Assembly: GCA_012934845.2 (NCBI GenBank)
Contig: WNNJ02000100.1
Coordinates: forward strand, 86,509-150,508
DNA length: 64,000 nt
Origin: Pomphorhynchus laevis
Lineage: Eukaryota; Acanthocephala; Palaeacanthocephala; Echinorhynchida; Pomphorhynchidae
Direction of reading: 5' to 3'
Below are positions 45,646 through 59,800 of the stretch, in pieces. Under the pieces are notes generated by a model, which did not search any database, was not told where the DNA came from, and saw only the letters and a program-made list of their open reading frames with translations. The first letter of the stretch is position 1. Each line of letters begins with the position of its first letter. The position numbers were made by a program, and so were the translations under genes.

Positions 45646-48600
45646 CTATAAGACAACAAACAGAAAATTATCGGTAACGATCATATTGGCAAATCACGAA
45701 AGAACGCTAGAATGCATAGCTACTATATTTGCCTAATATTTGATAGTTAATTCAATTATACGGCTTTGTTAATCTTTTCTAGAAACAACCGCACAGTATT
45801 TTTAATTTAGTCGCATTTATACATATCGAGAACAAATTTCTCGATAATATAGTATTGCTATTTATACCTGCTTCTATTTTAATATTGTGTCATAAAAATA
45901 ACAGAAAAAAAACAAAATATAGATAACGAAATCAATTATTCGTTTATGATTCAATTGTAATAAAATCTTAAAAGAATTAATAATGCAATTTGTAGTGAAA
46001 TCGTAGAGGGATGATTAAATAGTTGGGATAATTTTGGTTAATGAGACTGAAATTTTGAAAAACTAAATGATGGATTACATGTATATTTTAATGCTCTTTT
46101 AAGTAGTCATTAAAAATATCCCGCTAAGCGTTCACGGAAATCTAATTTTATACTTTTTACTGAAGTATAATAAAATTTTAATATTAATAAAAAAATTAGA
46201 CGACACCTTATAAATAATTTTTGGATAAAACATTATCTGGCATGCCCACTTTCTACTAAGCTATTCAATTATAGTTTATGTTGGTTTAATGACAAAATAT
46301 TAATTTAATGTTTTTCTTTATTAAGAAATCACGTTTAAATCGAACAATCTCGACATTTTTAGATGTTTACATGTTGAAACTACTATAGAATTAAAAGATA
46401 AACATATTTTTGTATTAAAATATTTTGATATTTACATTTTTCATTCAAAAAATCAATAAATATTGTCTAGAAATAGTAGTGATTATTCTTTGACCGTAAA
46501 AATTTAGAATATATTCTGATGCCTTAGAACCTATGCGAAAACATAATATGAACAACTAAGAATGTCGATATATTTCGGTTTAAAATGACCTTTTTAAAAG
46601 AAAAGACATAAAATAACTATTTTTCACTAAACAGCATCATAAACTATACTATATTAGCTTAGAAGAAAGATAAAATGCAAGATTATTTGTTAGCCAAAAT
46701 CTTATTTCAAAGGCCGCCATCTAAATTCTTTTGTTAATATTTTAATTTTTTTATTGAACATTAAAAAAAAGTTAATTTATTCACCTGCTTGGTAAATAAA
46801 TATTAATCTAACGTGTAGGAATTATATACAAGTCTGATAAAAATTGTTAATTCTCGATTATATGAAAACTTCCTGATGGCAAATGCGCTTTATTGTTTAT
46901 TCGTTTGCCAACTTACGAATCTTTTCGATTAATGGGCCATTTAAAATTGTCAGAAAATTTCATGAAATGATCCCCATGAAAGTTATACATCAAACAGGCA
47001 AATAAGGTATCTGTAAATGATCAATTAATAAAAGCACAAAAAGACACTTTATATTTAAAAATCATGTTTGCTTATAAAATTCATAGTCTCATTGCTCTCT
47101 CGTAATAACTTTATCCAAGCTAAAGTAAACATACCTGACAATCAAACATTGTAATTATCTTAAAATGTTCAATATTACGAATGAGAGAAGTTGCCGTCAA
47201 TTATAAACATTGTTGCTACAAATACCGTTACGATAAAATATTTCTTATTGAATAATACACAATGACTTGGAATTTTTTTATGAAAATAACATATTTTTAA
47301 CTTTATATGCAGCACATATTATTCGAAAATAAAACATAAAAAACCGTGATTATCCTATTTTTCGTGAAGTTGTTTTATTAATCATATTGCTTGTGTCTAT
47401 TTAATTAGGTACTTGAATAGGACCCAAGTCTTATTCAAAAATAGAACTTGGGTTCTATTCTTTGTGTAGTTGCTAATTTTTATAATTTCATTGCCTACGC
47501 TCAAAGTATATATTAGACACATATAATTCTTCTAATAATAAATACGTAATTTAAAATAAAAATGAACTAAGATCATTTATTTTGCTAAATTAAGTTAAAT
47601 TTTAATATTTCACACCATATCGCAGCATATGCCTAATTAGATTATCGGTAATAACTATTACTATTGAAGAAAATAAACCCGAAAGTGTAAACGTATTTTA
47701 TTCATAAATTAGTTTGGCTCACTCACAATGTTTTTATATTAGTTAAATATTAATATTTTTTAATATTAACGCCGCATACCGGTAATTTGGTTTAAGAGAT
47801 TAGATTGAATGATTTCATATTATTTAATATAATAAGTCAAAATAATTTTGTTGTTTGTTAAACATTCCTACACTGATAGAAGTGTGTGATGATACGCAGC
47901 ATTATGCATCAACTATATTCAACTTGATGCGGTTTTTATTAAAGATCTAAAAAACATACAAAAACGTGATCCCTCGATATGAAAAATATCATAATCCATT
48001 TTGTTAAATGATATGTCTACTCATTTTACTAGTAAAAACAAACTTCTGTTTGATTTGTTGCCTTCTGAAACTTTTGTTGGCATATGATAAAAAATGAATC
48101 GTCTTAATACATTTTATTAGAAGTATGTGCTCATTGTAAAATGAGAACCTCTCCATGAGGTAATCGACGATTGGCTGAGGAATAGGGGACGAAACCTGAT
48201 TTCATAGCAGTTCCTCATGATGATCTATAATCCTAATTCTGATAGATCTTACATAATTATTTATAATTATTTCTTATAATTATTTCTAATTATTAGATCT
48301 TATATATCTTATTCTTTTATTATTATTTATTATTTATCTATATTTTGATTTATATATAGTATAAAATACATGGACTCCGTTATCTGATTTGATTGTATAT
48401 TATTAGTCTATTCATAACAATTGACTTTTATTTTAAATTTCAATTTTAAATTTTAACTTAATATAAATATAAATTTATAAAATCTAATATAATTTATTAT
48501 TTATCCTTTATCCATTGAAATTGATACCCGAACTTATAAATTCGGGATGATATAGTTTATCAACACAATTATTTTTTGAAGATTTACTTTCTGCCAATCA

Positions 48601-51600
48601 AATAGAGGCAACTAAACTCATTGGTACAAACATTTAGGGACATTATATAACTACACCCTTAACAATAAAATGTATCAACGATTGTTATTATGTAATGGTA
48701 CTACAAGTCCAAAGTACAACTTTATAATTGAATTACACTTTAGATAAATGACGGATGTACGGAATAGATACTAAATTATTATGATTTTTTATATAAATTT
48801 TTATATATTATTTATTTAAAATTATTTATTATTTATTATTATTTAATTATTTATTGTCTAATTATTTGAATTTTATTTAGCATTATTTTTACGAGACGGG
48901 CTGCTCTGACGAATGTCGCTCTTCAGTTCGGTTCCATCAGGATAGCATTGTTTTTCGCAGATGACGTTGTTATGTTGACTTCTTGTCCTGAAGACTTACA
49001 ATGCCTACTAGATCGATTTACGATGGAATGCCAAGCGGCAGGGATGCTGATTAGTACCACCAAGACTGTCTCTATGTGTTCGTCTAGGATTCAGGTGCCA
49101 ATGTCAATCCGGATTAAGGAAAATGTTCTTCCTGACGTGGAGGATTTCAAGTATCTTGGGGTATTGTTCTCGAGGGACGGCAGGAACATCAGTGAGATTG
49201 AGATGCGAATTTGTGCAGCTAACGCAGCAATGAGTTATTTGTAAAGGTCTGTCGGGGTGAAGCGGGAGTTGAGTCATCGGGCAAAGCTTTCGGTTTACCA
49301 CGCAATCTTCATTCCTATATTAACCTGTGGTCATGAGCCTCGGGTTATGACCAAAAGGATAATATCTCGGATACAGGAGATCAAATGAGATTCCTTCGCG
49401 GTGTAGTCGGTATTATGCCTTAGAAATAATGTTAGGAATTCGATAATCCGGAATTGACTCGAAGTAAAGTCGCTGTTTCTACACATCGATAAAAGCCAGT
49501 TGAGGTGGTTAGGACACGTTCTGAGGATTCTAGGGATTATCTTCCTTGAAGGGTTTTCAAGACCGGACTCTCTGGAAAGAGACCTCGATAGCGATGGAGA
49601 AAATAAATCTCGAAACTAGCCGAAGATCACCTTGGGCTATCTGAAAGAGAACTCTGGTCTGTTGCTCAGGATCACGATGTCTGGAGTAGTTTGATTCGTG
49701 CACTGCCCCGACACCCGGACCAGTTGTTGACAGGAAAAATCTTGTATTTTATTTGTTTTTTCTTGTAGAGAAATTGTTGTTATTATTTTTAATTTATAAA
49801 TAATAAAATACGTATACTCAGTTAGCTGTCTGGTTAATTTAATATCGATTAATAATTATTTTAAATAATTTAATATAAATAAAAATGTTAGCGCAATTAC
49901 AAAATTATTTAATCAAATTTTAATATTATTTTATCTAGAAAAATTAATATTGATTTATGAGGCTTAAGATACAAGTTTTCTGTTGTATATTTTTATTTTG
50001 TTAATATAATTTGAGAACTAACACATTATGTTCAAATATTTGTACATTTTTATTGATATACTTCTCTACATCAATACATAAGCTTAAAATTCAAAATATT
50101 TGTAATACGAAAATATTCTCCGATTACAACAAAGTAATTCTAAAAGTAGTATATAAGTGATTTTAAAAGAAGAAATCATAAGAGCAAAATGTTGCATCCG
50201 ATAATTATTTTGTATCTTCCATTATCAAGCTACCCTGTAATAATAGTATCTTCATAACAATAATTCGTAGAGCAATGATTAAGATGAACCTGTGAGACAT
50301 CAACGAATTCGATCAAAAACAAACAATGAATATAACCACTCAATTTGTTTATGCAAGATTCGACTATATGTTTAAAAAGTTGGATTTCTTTCTTAATGCA
50401 ATTGGAACCTGAATATCACAAATATCACAAATATGAGTAATATCACATATATCATAAAATCATAATATCATAATATCACAAATATGAGTTCTGTGAAAGA
50501 AGTAACTAGCTGCGGCAAATAATATAAAATCATTATCACTTCATTATTAGCCGTCATCAGTAAAGAATTAACACCAGAACAGTTTAGAGCTAATTTAGCA
50601 TTCACAATATACACCTAATTAAGATAATTAGATAATTTAATTATTTAATAAAAATATTATCAAAATTAGTTAATTATTTAATTATCTAATTACCTAAATT
50701 AGATAATTTACTATTTATGAAATAGTAAATATTTTCAAAATAGAAATATTTGCTAATAATTTGAAGCAAACGATATATCATAATTTGCTTAAATATTTAT
50801 ATTAAAACTAAATGATTTTGATATTTTTATCCCTTAACATTTTAATTTTGAGCGGGATCTACAAAATACTAAATGAATTTATTTTATACTACGTTGATTC
50901 CGCTCCGAATTTGAAAGTTTAAAACTTTATTAAAATTAGTAATATGGAGTAGAGAAAGATAATATATCACAGTATATTTTATACAGATGTTTACAAGAGA
51001 AACAATCAATACCTTATTAGAATATATAAATTGAGGTAAATACACTTAGGTAGTGTAATAAAGTTATAAAATTTGAAAATACGACAGCTAACTTAAAATA
51101 TTAATTGATTTGTCACGATCCAAATAAAATATTATGTTATCTTACATTCATTTTTCGAAGAAATACTTCATTTGACTCTATTTGTTCTAATTGTTTAATA
51201 CTTGAAACAGTGGATTCAGCTTTCTAAATTAAAAAATAGAAAACAAGGAATAATTTATTTCTAGTGGCTTAGTGTTACAAATTAAAAATGATTATCAAAT
51301 TAAAAGCTTTTGAATATGCAACCCACACTCAGATTTTGAAGCATTGAATAAGCACTCAATAAATTGATTTATAAAAGTAAAGATATTTCCATAGTTTAAG
51401 TTATAAACAAGTGATATTTAGGTTATCAATTCGTAAAAGCAAAATATTTTTATAAGTATTTTTACTTACTCAGAATGCAATAACATTAAAAAAGGATAGC
51501 TATTGATTATTGATATAATCAATCAATTATAGTGATATGACAATATTTTAATTAATTTTTATTAAATAATTTGTAAATTGATTAATAATTAGTTTATAAT

Positions 51601-53747
51601 TAATTAATTGATAAATTAATTATATACAAAATTTAATTGTATTTATTTGTAGAATTAAAAAAACTGATTTTGTTAATGTTGAAAATAAACGCATCATCAC
51701 CATAGGCTCTAACCTGAAAAAAATTATTTTAATTCAAGATACGAAATTTAAGTCAAAAAAGACTTTGAACCTATATTATTTGAAGTGTCAAGGATTCAAC
51801 GACTGTCGATGCAAATATTGTTACAAAGCCTGAGACAACTTAATTTAAGTAACTATCAAGCAATCAAGTCATTATAAATTATCGTCCGAATCAATCAGAG
51901 CTGATTGATATATTACTTTTGATACTCTGTGCATCTTTCCATATCTCCATCGATTATATTTATATTTTTAAGGCCAAGCGTCAAAAGGCGACAACGGTCA
52001 AATAATCAAATCAGCTAACTGAGTCTACGTATTTAATATAATTATAAACAAAACATAATAATGCTAAATCAAAATTTAATAATTAAATAATAAAATTAAT
52101 AATTGTTTTTAGATTTTCTATAATTATAATCAAATTAAAAAATTGAAATTTAAAATAAACGTCAGTTTTATGAATTGACTAATAAATAGCAGACGTTGTA
52201 TCAGAATAAGGATTAGAGGTCATCAGGAGGAAATGTTATGCTATCAGGTTTCAGCACAACTCCATACCCAACATAGCAGCGGGGCCAAATACATGCTAAT
52301 GATGTATTTCCTCTGATAAAACTATCTAGTATCTTATTCTAATACAAAGTATATTATTTATTATCCATCCATAAAAATTTGCCACTTAAGAGTTTAAATT
52401 TATTCTTTATATTATTGTGTTGATTTATATATTTTACTATTTTCTGCTTGATGTTATTTTTATAGTAACCTAGTTTAAAATATGTATCTATTAAATTATT
52501 TAAATGATTTTGAAGAAAGCCAATATCATTACATATTGTTGCAATTCTTAAAATTTCATTATTTAATGTATTATATTTTATATTATATGGTATGCATGAA
52601 TGCTCATGCAAAAATATGTTTCTTGTAAATTTAAATATGTCATCTTTACGATATAAATTAATAGTAGTTTTAGTTGATGTTAATTTAATGTTCATATCTA
52701 GATATACACCTTCTTTATCATTAATATTGGTTTTGTTAAGAATAAGGCTTTCTGGATAAATGTGCTCACTAATTGAATAAAAATTATTAGAATTAAATAC
52801 ACATATATCATCAATGTATCGAAACATATATTTCATATATTTATATTGTTTAGATTTAGTTTTTACACAGTTATGAACAAATTCATATTCTATAAAGCTT
52901 AAAAACAAGTCGGCTATAATTGGGCTACTATTACCACCCAATGGAACACCTTTTACTTGTCTAAATATAGATGTCCCTACTTTTAAATAATTTTGATTTA
53001 TCAAAATATTTAAGGATTCTATTAATTCAATTTTATCATATATTTATATTTATTTGATGGTTTAATTTTTGTTAGATAGGCGTTATAATTATTATAACAT
53101 ATGTATATCCTAATTTTTTATCATAATTAATAGAATTTCGTTTATAATTCACAATTCAACATTCTCAACTCGTCAATATTTAAACAATTATAAGAATATT
53201 TATCCACAAATACATTCTATGTAATAGACGGTTAACTTAGAGGGTTAAGATCTAAAAACATGGAAAATACGTGTAAGATATAATAAATTACATTAATAAT
53301 TGGCACAGTTATAAATTTTCTTTTTTGAATTTCAAACAATACTGTGTTGATCAACAGATTGTAAGCACTTATATGTAATCATGAATATCCAGAAATAATG
53401 AGGAACATAGTCATCAGATAAAAATAAAATTTTATATTTAAAAACAATATATACAAAGGTTGATCATTAAAATACTAGCAGTTTAAAAGAAAAATGAACA
53501 ACTATTTGTTCAAGCTTTTGGCATTCGCCTTCTTTAGGTATTTAAAATACATCTACAATTTGATATTATGATCAATTTATTATGATTAGAACTTTTGTTA
53601 AGATTTAAAGTTCTGATTATAATAAAATGATTACAATTTCAAATTGAGATGTATTTTAAATTCCGACAGAAGGCGAACGCCGAAAGCTTGAGCAAATAGT
53701 TGTCGATTTTTCTTCTTTACAGGTGGTATTTTAAAGATCAGCTTTTA

Positions 53748-53827
<80 letters not shown>

Positions 53828-56800
53828 TGTTTTCCTCATGAAGAGGCATAAACACCAGGCAGCATTCTATATATCCTCATCAGACTAAGAAATAGAACCG
53901 AATTATTCTTGCATTATTCAAAGTCGCTACGTATGCCCAGTCATCCTATGTGTGACGACAAATTTCAACAACGGTATACGCGTTTCGCTCTAACGGAGCT
54001 CATCAGTACCGTGACTTCTATAATCATCTATAGGCACCTTAGCACACGCTTAAACAGTGTTTAAAGCTCGAAAAACAGAACTACCCTTAATCTGAATCAT
54101 CGGAGGGAATTTAGCATAAGCTCTGTGCATGGCAGTGACTATTACAGTTTAACCATGCATCAGACACTAAATTCTTTTTAATAGAAATGCTGTTTAATAG
54201 GGACACTTAAAAGTGTGCAAATATATAAAATATAATTTGTTGTTACACCTGCCCTGGGACAGGTTTATATTGAACTCACTTATGAACCAAGTTGCGGGAA
54301 TCCTACTATTGTAAATTTTTTTAAATTATTTCCTCAAATTAAAAAAGCTTATTCACTTATTAGAAATTATAAATAATTAGACTTTGGATATCAAAAAACA
54401 ATTGTCAGATACAAATATAATTGCAAACAAACATACGTTAATGCATGTAGCAATATTCTTGACTTCCTCGTCTATGTGATTAATATCAACTAAACAATAA
54501 ACTTATTAAACTAAAATCGATAATAAAATTCTGAAAATAATTACCAGATAAGTATTTTTGAAAAGTGTTCTTATTTCTCTGATGAACAGATTGATAAAAA
54601 TAAAATAAGTAAGCATATTTGTATTTTAAAAAGCAGTTGAAATCCCAAATTTTAGCCGCTATTGCTGCAATCTTCTGGTGATGGTTTCGTCTTATAAAAC
54701 TATAGCCATTATATGCCTTAAGATGACAGCAGTAACTATTGAAAATTTGTAATTCCAAGGTTTTTATAATATAAATCTGTTAACACTTAATTTTTATGTG
54801 ACTTTTTTAAATGATTTTTTATGATTTATTTAACTCATTTTTAAATGATTTTAATTTTAAATGATTTTTAGCAGGATGGTCATATTGTAAATTCAAAAAC
54901 ACGAGTAAATGTATAAAACGTAAAAAGTCACTAAAAGTCACTAAACGGGAAACAACACTCCATATATAATTTCAACGCTTTACCACGAGCAACAAGCAAT
55001 TTATATCATCTATGACGACATCCCAAAAGTGTAGTAACTTTGTTATTTAAGAAACAAAACTATACTTGGTCTAGTTTTATTATAATCTGGATGATATGAT
55101 TCATCAAATTTATATTGCATAATGCATAATATTTTCCGATTAATCGCTATTATTTAAATATGCTCCGATTGATCATTAAGTTAAAGATTATCAATTTAAC
55201 TTTTAGTATATTTAAAAAATTTACAATTTTTATTGGCATAAAATGCATAAAATGTACTCCTATTCAATACAAATGCGTTATAATTAAGATTAGATACTAT
55301 CGGTTGGTCCTATCTCTTTACGATGGGTAAGCTATTGTTTGGATCGTTCTATGTTGGGATAAATAAGTGCTTTGTTCTTCGCCAACCCATTATTGCAATA
55401 TAGCCTGTGTTTCTTCTAGAGCATAATGCGACGCATAATTTTTAGGAATCTCGATATCATAATAGCATTTTAAGAATTTTAGGTTCTTTAATACTAAAGT
55501 ATGGTCCACATTTTTACCATTATCCGTATTGGTCATATCCATATCTAGATATGGAAGAATTCATTGTCGCTAATATTAGCATTATTTTTTATCTTGATAT
55601 TTTATATATTTTGCATGCAAATAATCCACAAAACTATATAACATCGACAAGTCGGGTGTTACGTTTTGTGTAAATTTAAAGTCTACAAAACTAAAATGCA
55701 AATCAACTATTATATATCATATTGTAGCGTGCAAAATAGCTGCGTAACGACAATTTTACATTTCGCATTTAATTATTCACATAATATGTAATTGTCCTCG
55801 TCATCTATGTCGTCCGTAATGTATTCCATTTCAAGATCATCGCTATCTTTAGCATCACCACCATTCGTATCATTAAGATCAGCGTCCTTATCGTTATTAC
55901 CATTTAAGTCATCATGCTCGTAGAAGTTAAAAGGATTTTGTTCGGTTGTGCACTTCGGAAATTCATTGTATCTTTAATTGAAATTTATTCCTTTCACATG
56001 AATAGCTAGGTGATCAAGGTTAGTTTTCATTAACTTGCTTGCAGTAAGTCGGCAAAAAACACCGCCTCTTATAGGACACCTGTCATCATTTATGAGGGCC
56101 GGAACAAACATGTCAGAATAGTTTTGGCGCAAAGAGTCTTCAATTGAACGTGACTTTTGCCAAATACGTTGGAATTTTTTTCCTTGTGTATAAGATCAAA
56201 ATTATTGTAAGTTTTCACATACTTCGTGACCAGTCAAATTGCATCTGATCCGGTCATTACCTTTAATTCGAGACAGACAAGGATACTGTTTGAAGATTAT
56301 CGTCAATGGATTCATTTATCGACATTTATAAGCTTTAAGATAGATGAAAACGCAAATTGACAGTTTTAATTGTATGTAGTTACTGATCAATAATATTTTA
56401 ACTATTATATTTGATAATTAGTGACATATTTAATTTGTCTAATGAATCATTTTCTATATTTAAATTATTTTAATTTAAGTAATCATTGAGTAAATTTTAA
56501 CAAATCCGCAAGATTATATATTTAAATATGATCATTTTAACTGCAATAAAAATTACTATAACTTTGTGATATTCGTTAAGTATTTTTCCTATTGTCATAA
56601 TCACTTTACAAAAGTGATTTAACATCTACGGTAAAAATAAATGTCTTGCAAATTAACATACTTGAAGCAGCCGTTGAAATGATTTTTATTTCATTTTGCA
56701 TATTAGGATCCATTTTGAATTGCTTCTGTGTAAGTCGTAATAGCAAATTCATAACAGATATTTGCTTGCTTTTTATTCGCATCGTTTCAAGCTAAATTGT

Positions 56801-59800
56801 CAGCATTGAAGTATTTGTAAATGTTTACAAAGTATTTTTAAAATCAAGCTGGAGCTATTTCAAATGATTAAAATCACTAGAAACAATATTAAGTTATTAA
56901 TAAAACCCTTACTTACTTACTAGAAACAATACAAATCATTCTACATATGTAACAAACGTCAAATGAGTAAATTTAGCATGTCGGAGCGTTCAAAGAACTT
57001 AATGAAAACTAATTTTCCTGCCAATGCAATAAACGAGGTAAGTGGAGATTTAGGTTCTCTTGAATATATTCCGGAGGGTGAACTTCCCCCGGTACCAAAA
57101 TTATCCAACCTGGTGATTATCAGACTTTTGGTGCCTCTGGAAAGGCAGAACATGTTCAATGTTTTTATAAGAGGCTTTGCTCATCGATTTAAAAAAAGGA
57201 TATTGTTCAATGCGATTAAATATTATGAATCTGAGATTAAAATATCATTCTGCACTCCTGATCTCGCAATGTCGTACGTAGACTACTTTAAAAAAGAGCA
57301 TTCGGAACTAGGCATAATTGCTTCCAAACCAATCCTGGCAACAATAAAGATAAATAATATGCCCACATACATTTCAGAAGAAGATATATCAGCCCTAGAA
57401 ACTGATTACAAAATCTCTAACGTGCGCTTTATAAAAGGGATTAAAGGCTTCCCCATTCCCGTTGCGTTCTGCAATGCCCCGGTTGATGAAGCTCTAAAAC
57501 TATCGATTTCAACATGCAATCCTTTTATGGGGTATAATTTGAGATTTTCAATAATCGAAACCGACTCACTAACGTACCCTCACTGCAACAATTGTCATCA
57601 GTGGGGGCATTGGTCCACTGGATGTTCTTTACCACATAAGTGCGGCGTGTGTGGTACAACTGCTATACATCCTGAGAAGTGCGAAAGTAAGCCATTTTGC
57701 GCAAACTGCGGTGGTGAGCACCCCGCATGGTCAAAAAAATGTAAAATCTTTAAGGCGTACCAAAAGAGACACAGGGGTGTAATAGCAAAACCGACTAGCT
57801 TCGTGGAAGCTGTATCGTCTAACAAGAATGACGACAGGATGCCGGACACAGAAATTCTTAAACTTATTGAAATGCAGCATCAGGCATCAATGATTCAACT
57901 TGAAAAATTGGTCCAAAAATTGGTGGGTCAATTAGCGGAATCCTTCCGTTCTCCTCCTTCTGGGAAGACCAACAATATTAAGAAGCCACCAAAATCTAAG
58001 AAACGAAACGGGTCAGCGCTAAGCATAGCCGCTCTGAAGCTTGCTCGGAAGGATTCGATTTGGGCTATGGCTAACGAGGGAAATGAAGATATCGCCCGTG
58101 GGCAAGCGACTCCATTTGTCGTGACGGGAAGCGGTAAAGGCGACTTTTCCGCCTCTAGTTGCGACTAGGTGGAGGGCGTCCCACTTCGGTAACACTTACG
58201 CAATGGGAAGTAATCAAGGACCTTTTTCACTGAATATCCTTCAGTGGAATTCGGGAGGTGCTTCCGCCCTTAGCCTTCTATCTGGTAGAGATGCAGATGT
58301 TATAGTCCTTCAGGAGACGCGGTCTATCCGTCTCCCCCAGGATATTACTCGATTTATCCCTAAGCACATATACACCCACTTTACTCCTTACATAACCCCC
58401 CCCTCACTCCTCTTCATCACAAGGTCTTTTAACCCTAGTAAAAAGCTCCTTAAGATCATCCCTCCTATTAAACTACTCTTGTCCAGCCCTATCTTGTTTA
58501 GCTATATCACTTTGTAAGAACGGAAACCGTATCCCACTTTCTCCTATCTTATATCTTGCTGCATCCATTGTATTATTTAAGAATTTTAAACGTGATCAAC
58601 ATCTAGTGGTATATGCTGATGATACCACAGCCTTGTTCTCTGGACGCAGGTGCAAAGATGTAATCTCTGACATCAGCCGTTTCTTTTTAAGATTAAAAGA
58701 TCAGTTGCCCCCATCCAATCTTATTTTAAACTCCTCTAAATCACAGGTGGTTGTCTTTAATGGCGTTCCTGCCACCAAAAAGAAACTTAAGAGACTAGCA
58801 CTCTCTACACTCTCCTCCATTTTGCAGCATCAACCACTCCCCATCTTCACGAGTCGAGTAAAATATCTGGGGTTCACCGTTACGGTGAATTGGTCGGCGA
58901 AAGCTGACCTGGATAGACTTAAACGTATCCTGAAGAAAGCTAGGTGGGCTCTGAAACGGGCCCAGCATCTGTCATTGAATGGGATAACCCAAGTGCGCCT
59001 CTGGGGTACTTGGGCTATCTCGGGATTAGTCTTCTTCTCACGAGGACGTCCCCCAGAACAAAGACTAAGGTTTCTCAAGCTCCTCATCTCGAGATTACCA
59101 ACCATAGTCCGCCTTGACTGGACTCTTAGGTGTGTGAGAGACCCCGAATGGTTCAGTCAGAGGGCGGCGCGCTGGTGCGGCCGAGGGGCTCAGATCCCTC
59201 TGGACCTGAGGCCGTGAATATAAGTTGAAGATTCCAAAATACACGTCGTGAACAGTTTCTATTTTAAGTTGTCTTTTGCATGTTTTTGTTTCTTAAGTTT
59301 TTATCAGTTATATAGTTATTAATAAAACCCTTACTTACTAGAAACAATAGTTTTGTAATTTGTAAGTACTTTTGCGGCATACAGTATAAATTAAGAGTAT
59401 CAAGAGAAATTAAAAGGTACATGTTTTGCTTTATTCTCAGACATATAAATTAAAATATTTATGAAAAATATCATGTATCAGAAAATATGTAATTAATAAT
59501 AAAACACTTTATAAAGTCGTTAATTCTCAAATTTAAAAATGAAGTATAGAACACATAATTAAAAATGTTTACTTACTAATAATAAGGATTTTGTTAACAA
59601 CTTCTTGCTAATTAGATGCAATAGTAATAATTAAAATAAAAGGAATGCAATTATGGTTATATAAATTTTATTAGACGCTCTTTAACTGTAGTTATAGCAC
59701 CATTGATATATCTTGCTATATCAAAAGTACAAATTTTATATAAATAATAGATTCAATGTGATGTTAATGAATAATCATGACGAAGATCAGATTGATAATC

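Noticed and set aside
46890-46990. Possible formin exon ending in GATTC|gtaagt on the minus strand
   Set aside because: There is a good donor but no credible acceptor, and no FH2-like content.
55773-56315. Reassigned stop codons explaining the SURF2 frame
   Set aside because: TAA and TGA both occur, and the EF-hand and formin exons use normal coding with no internal stops.
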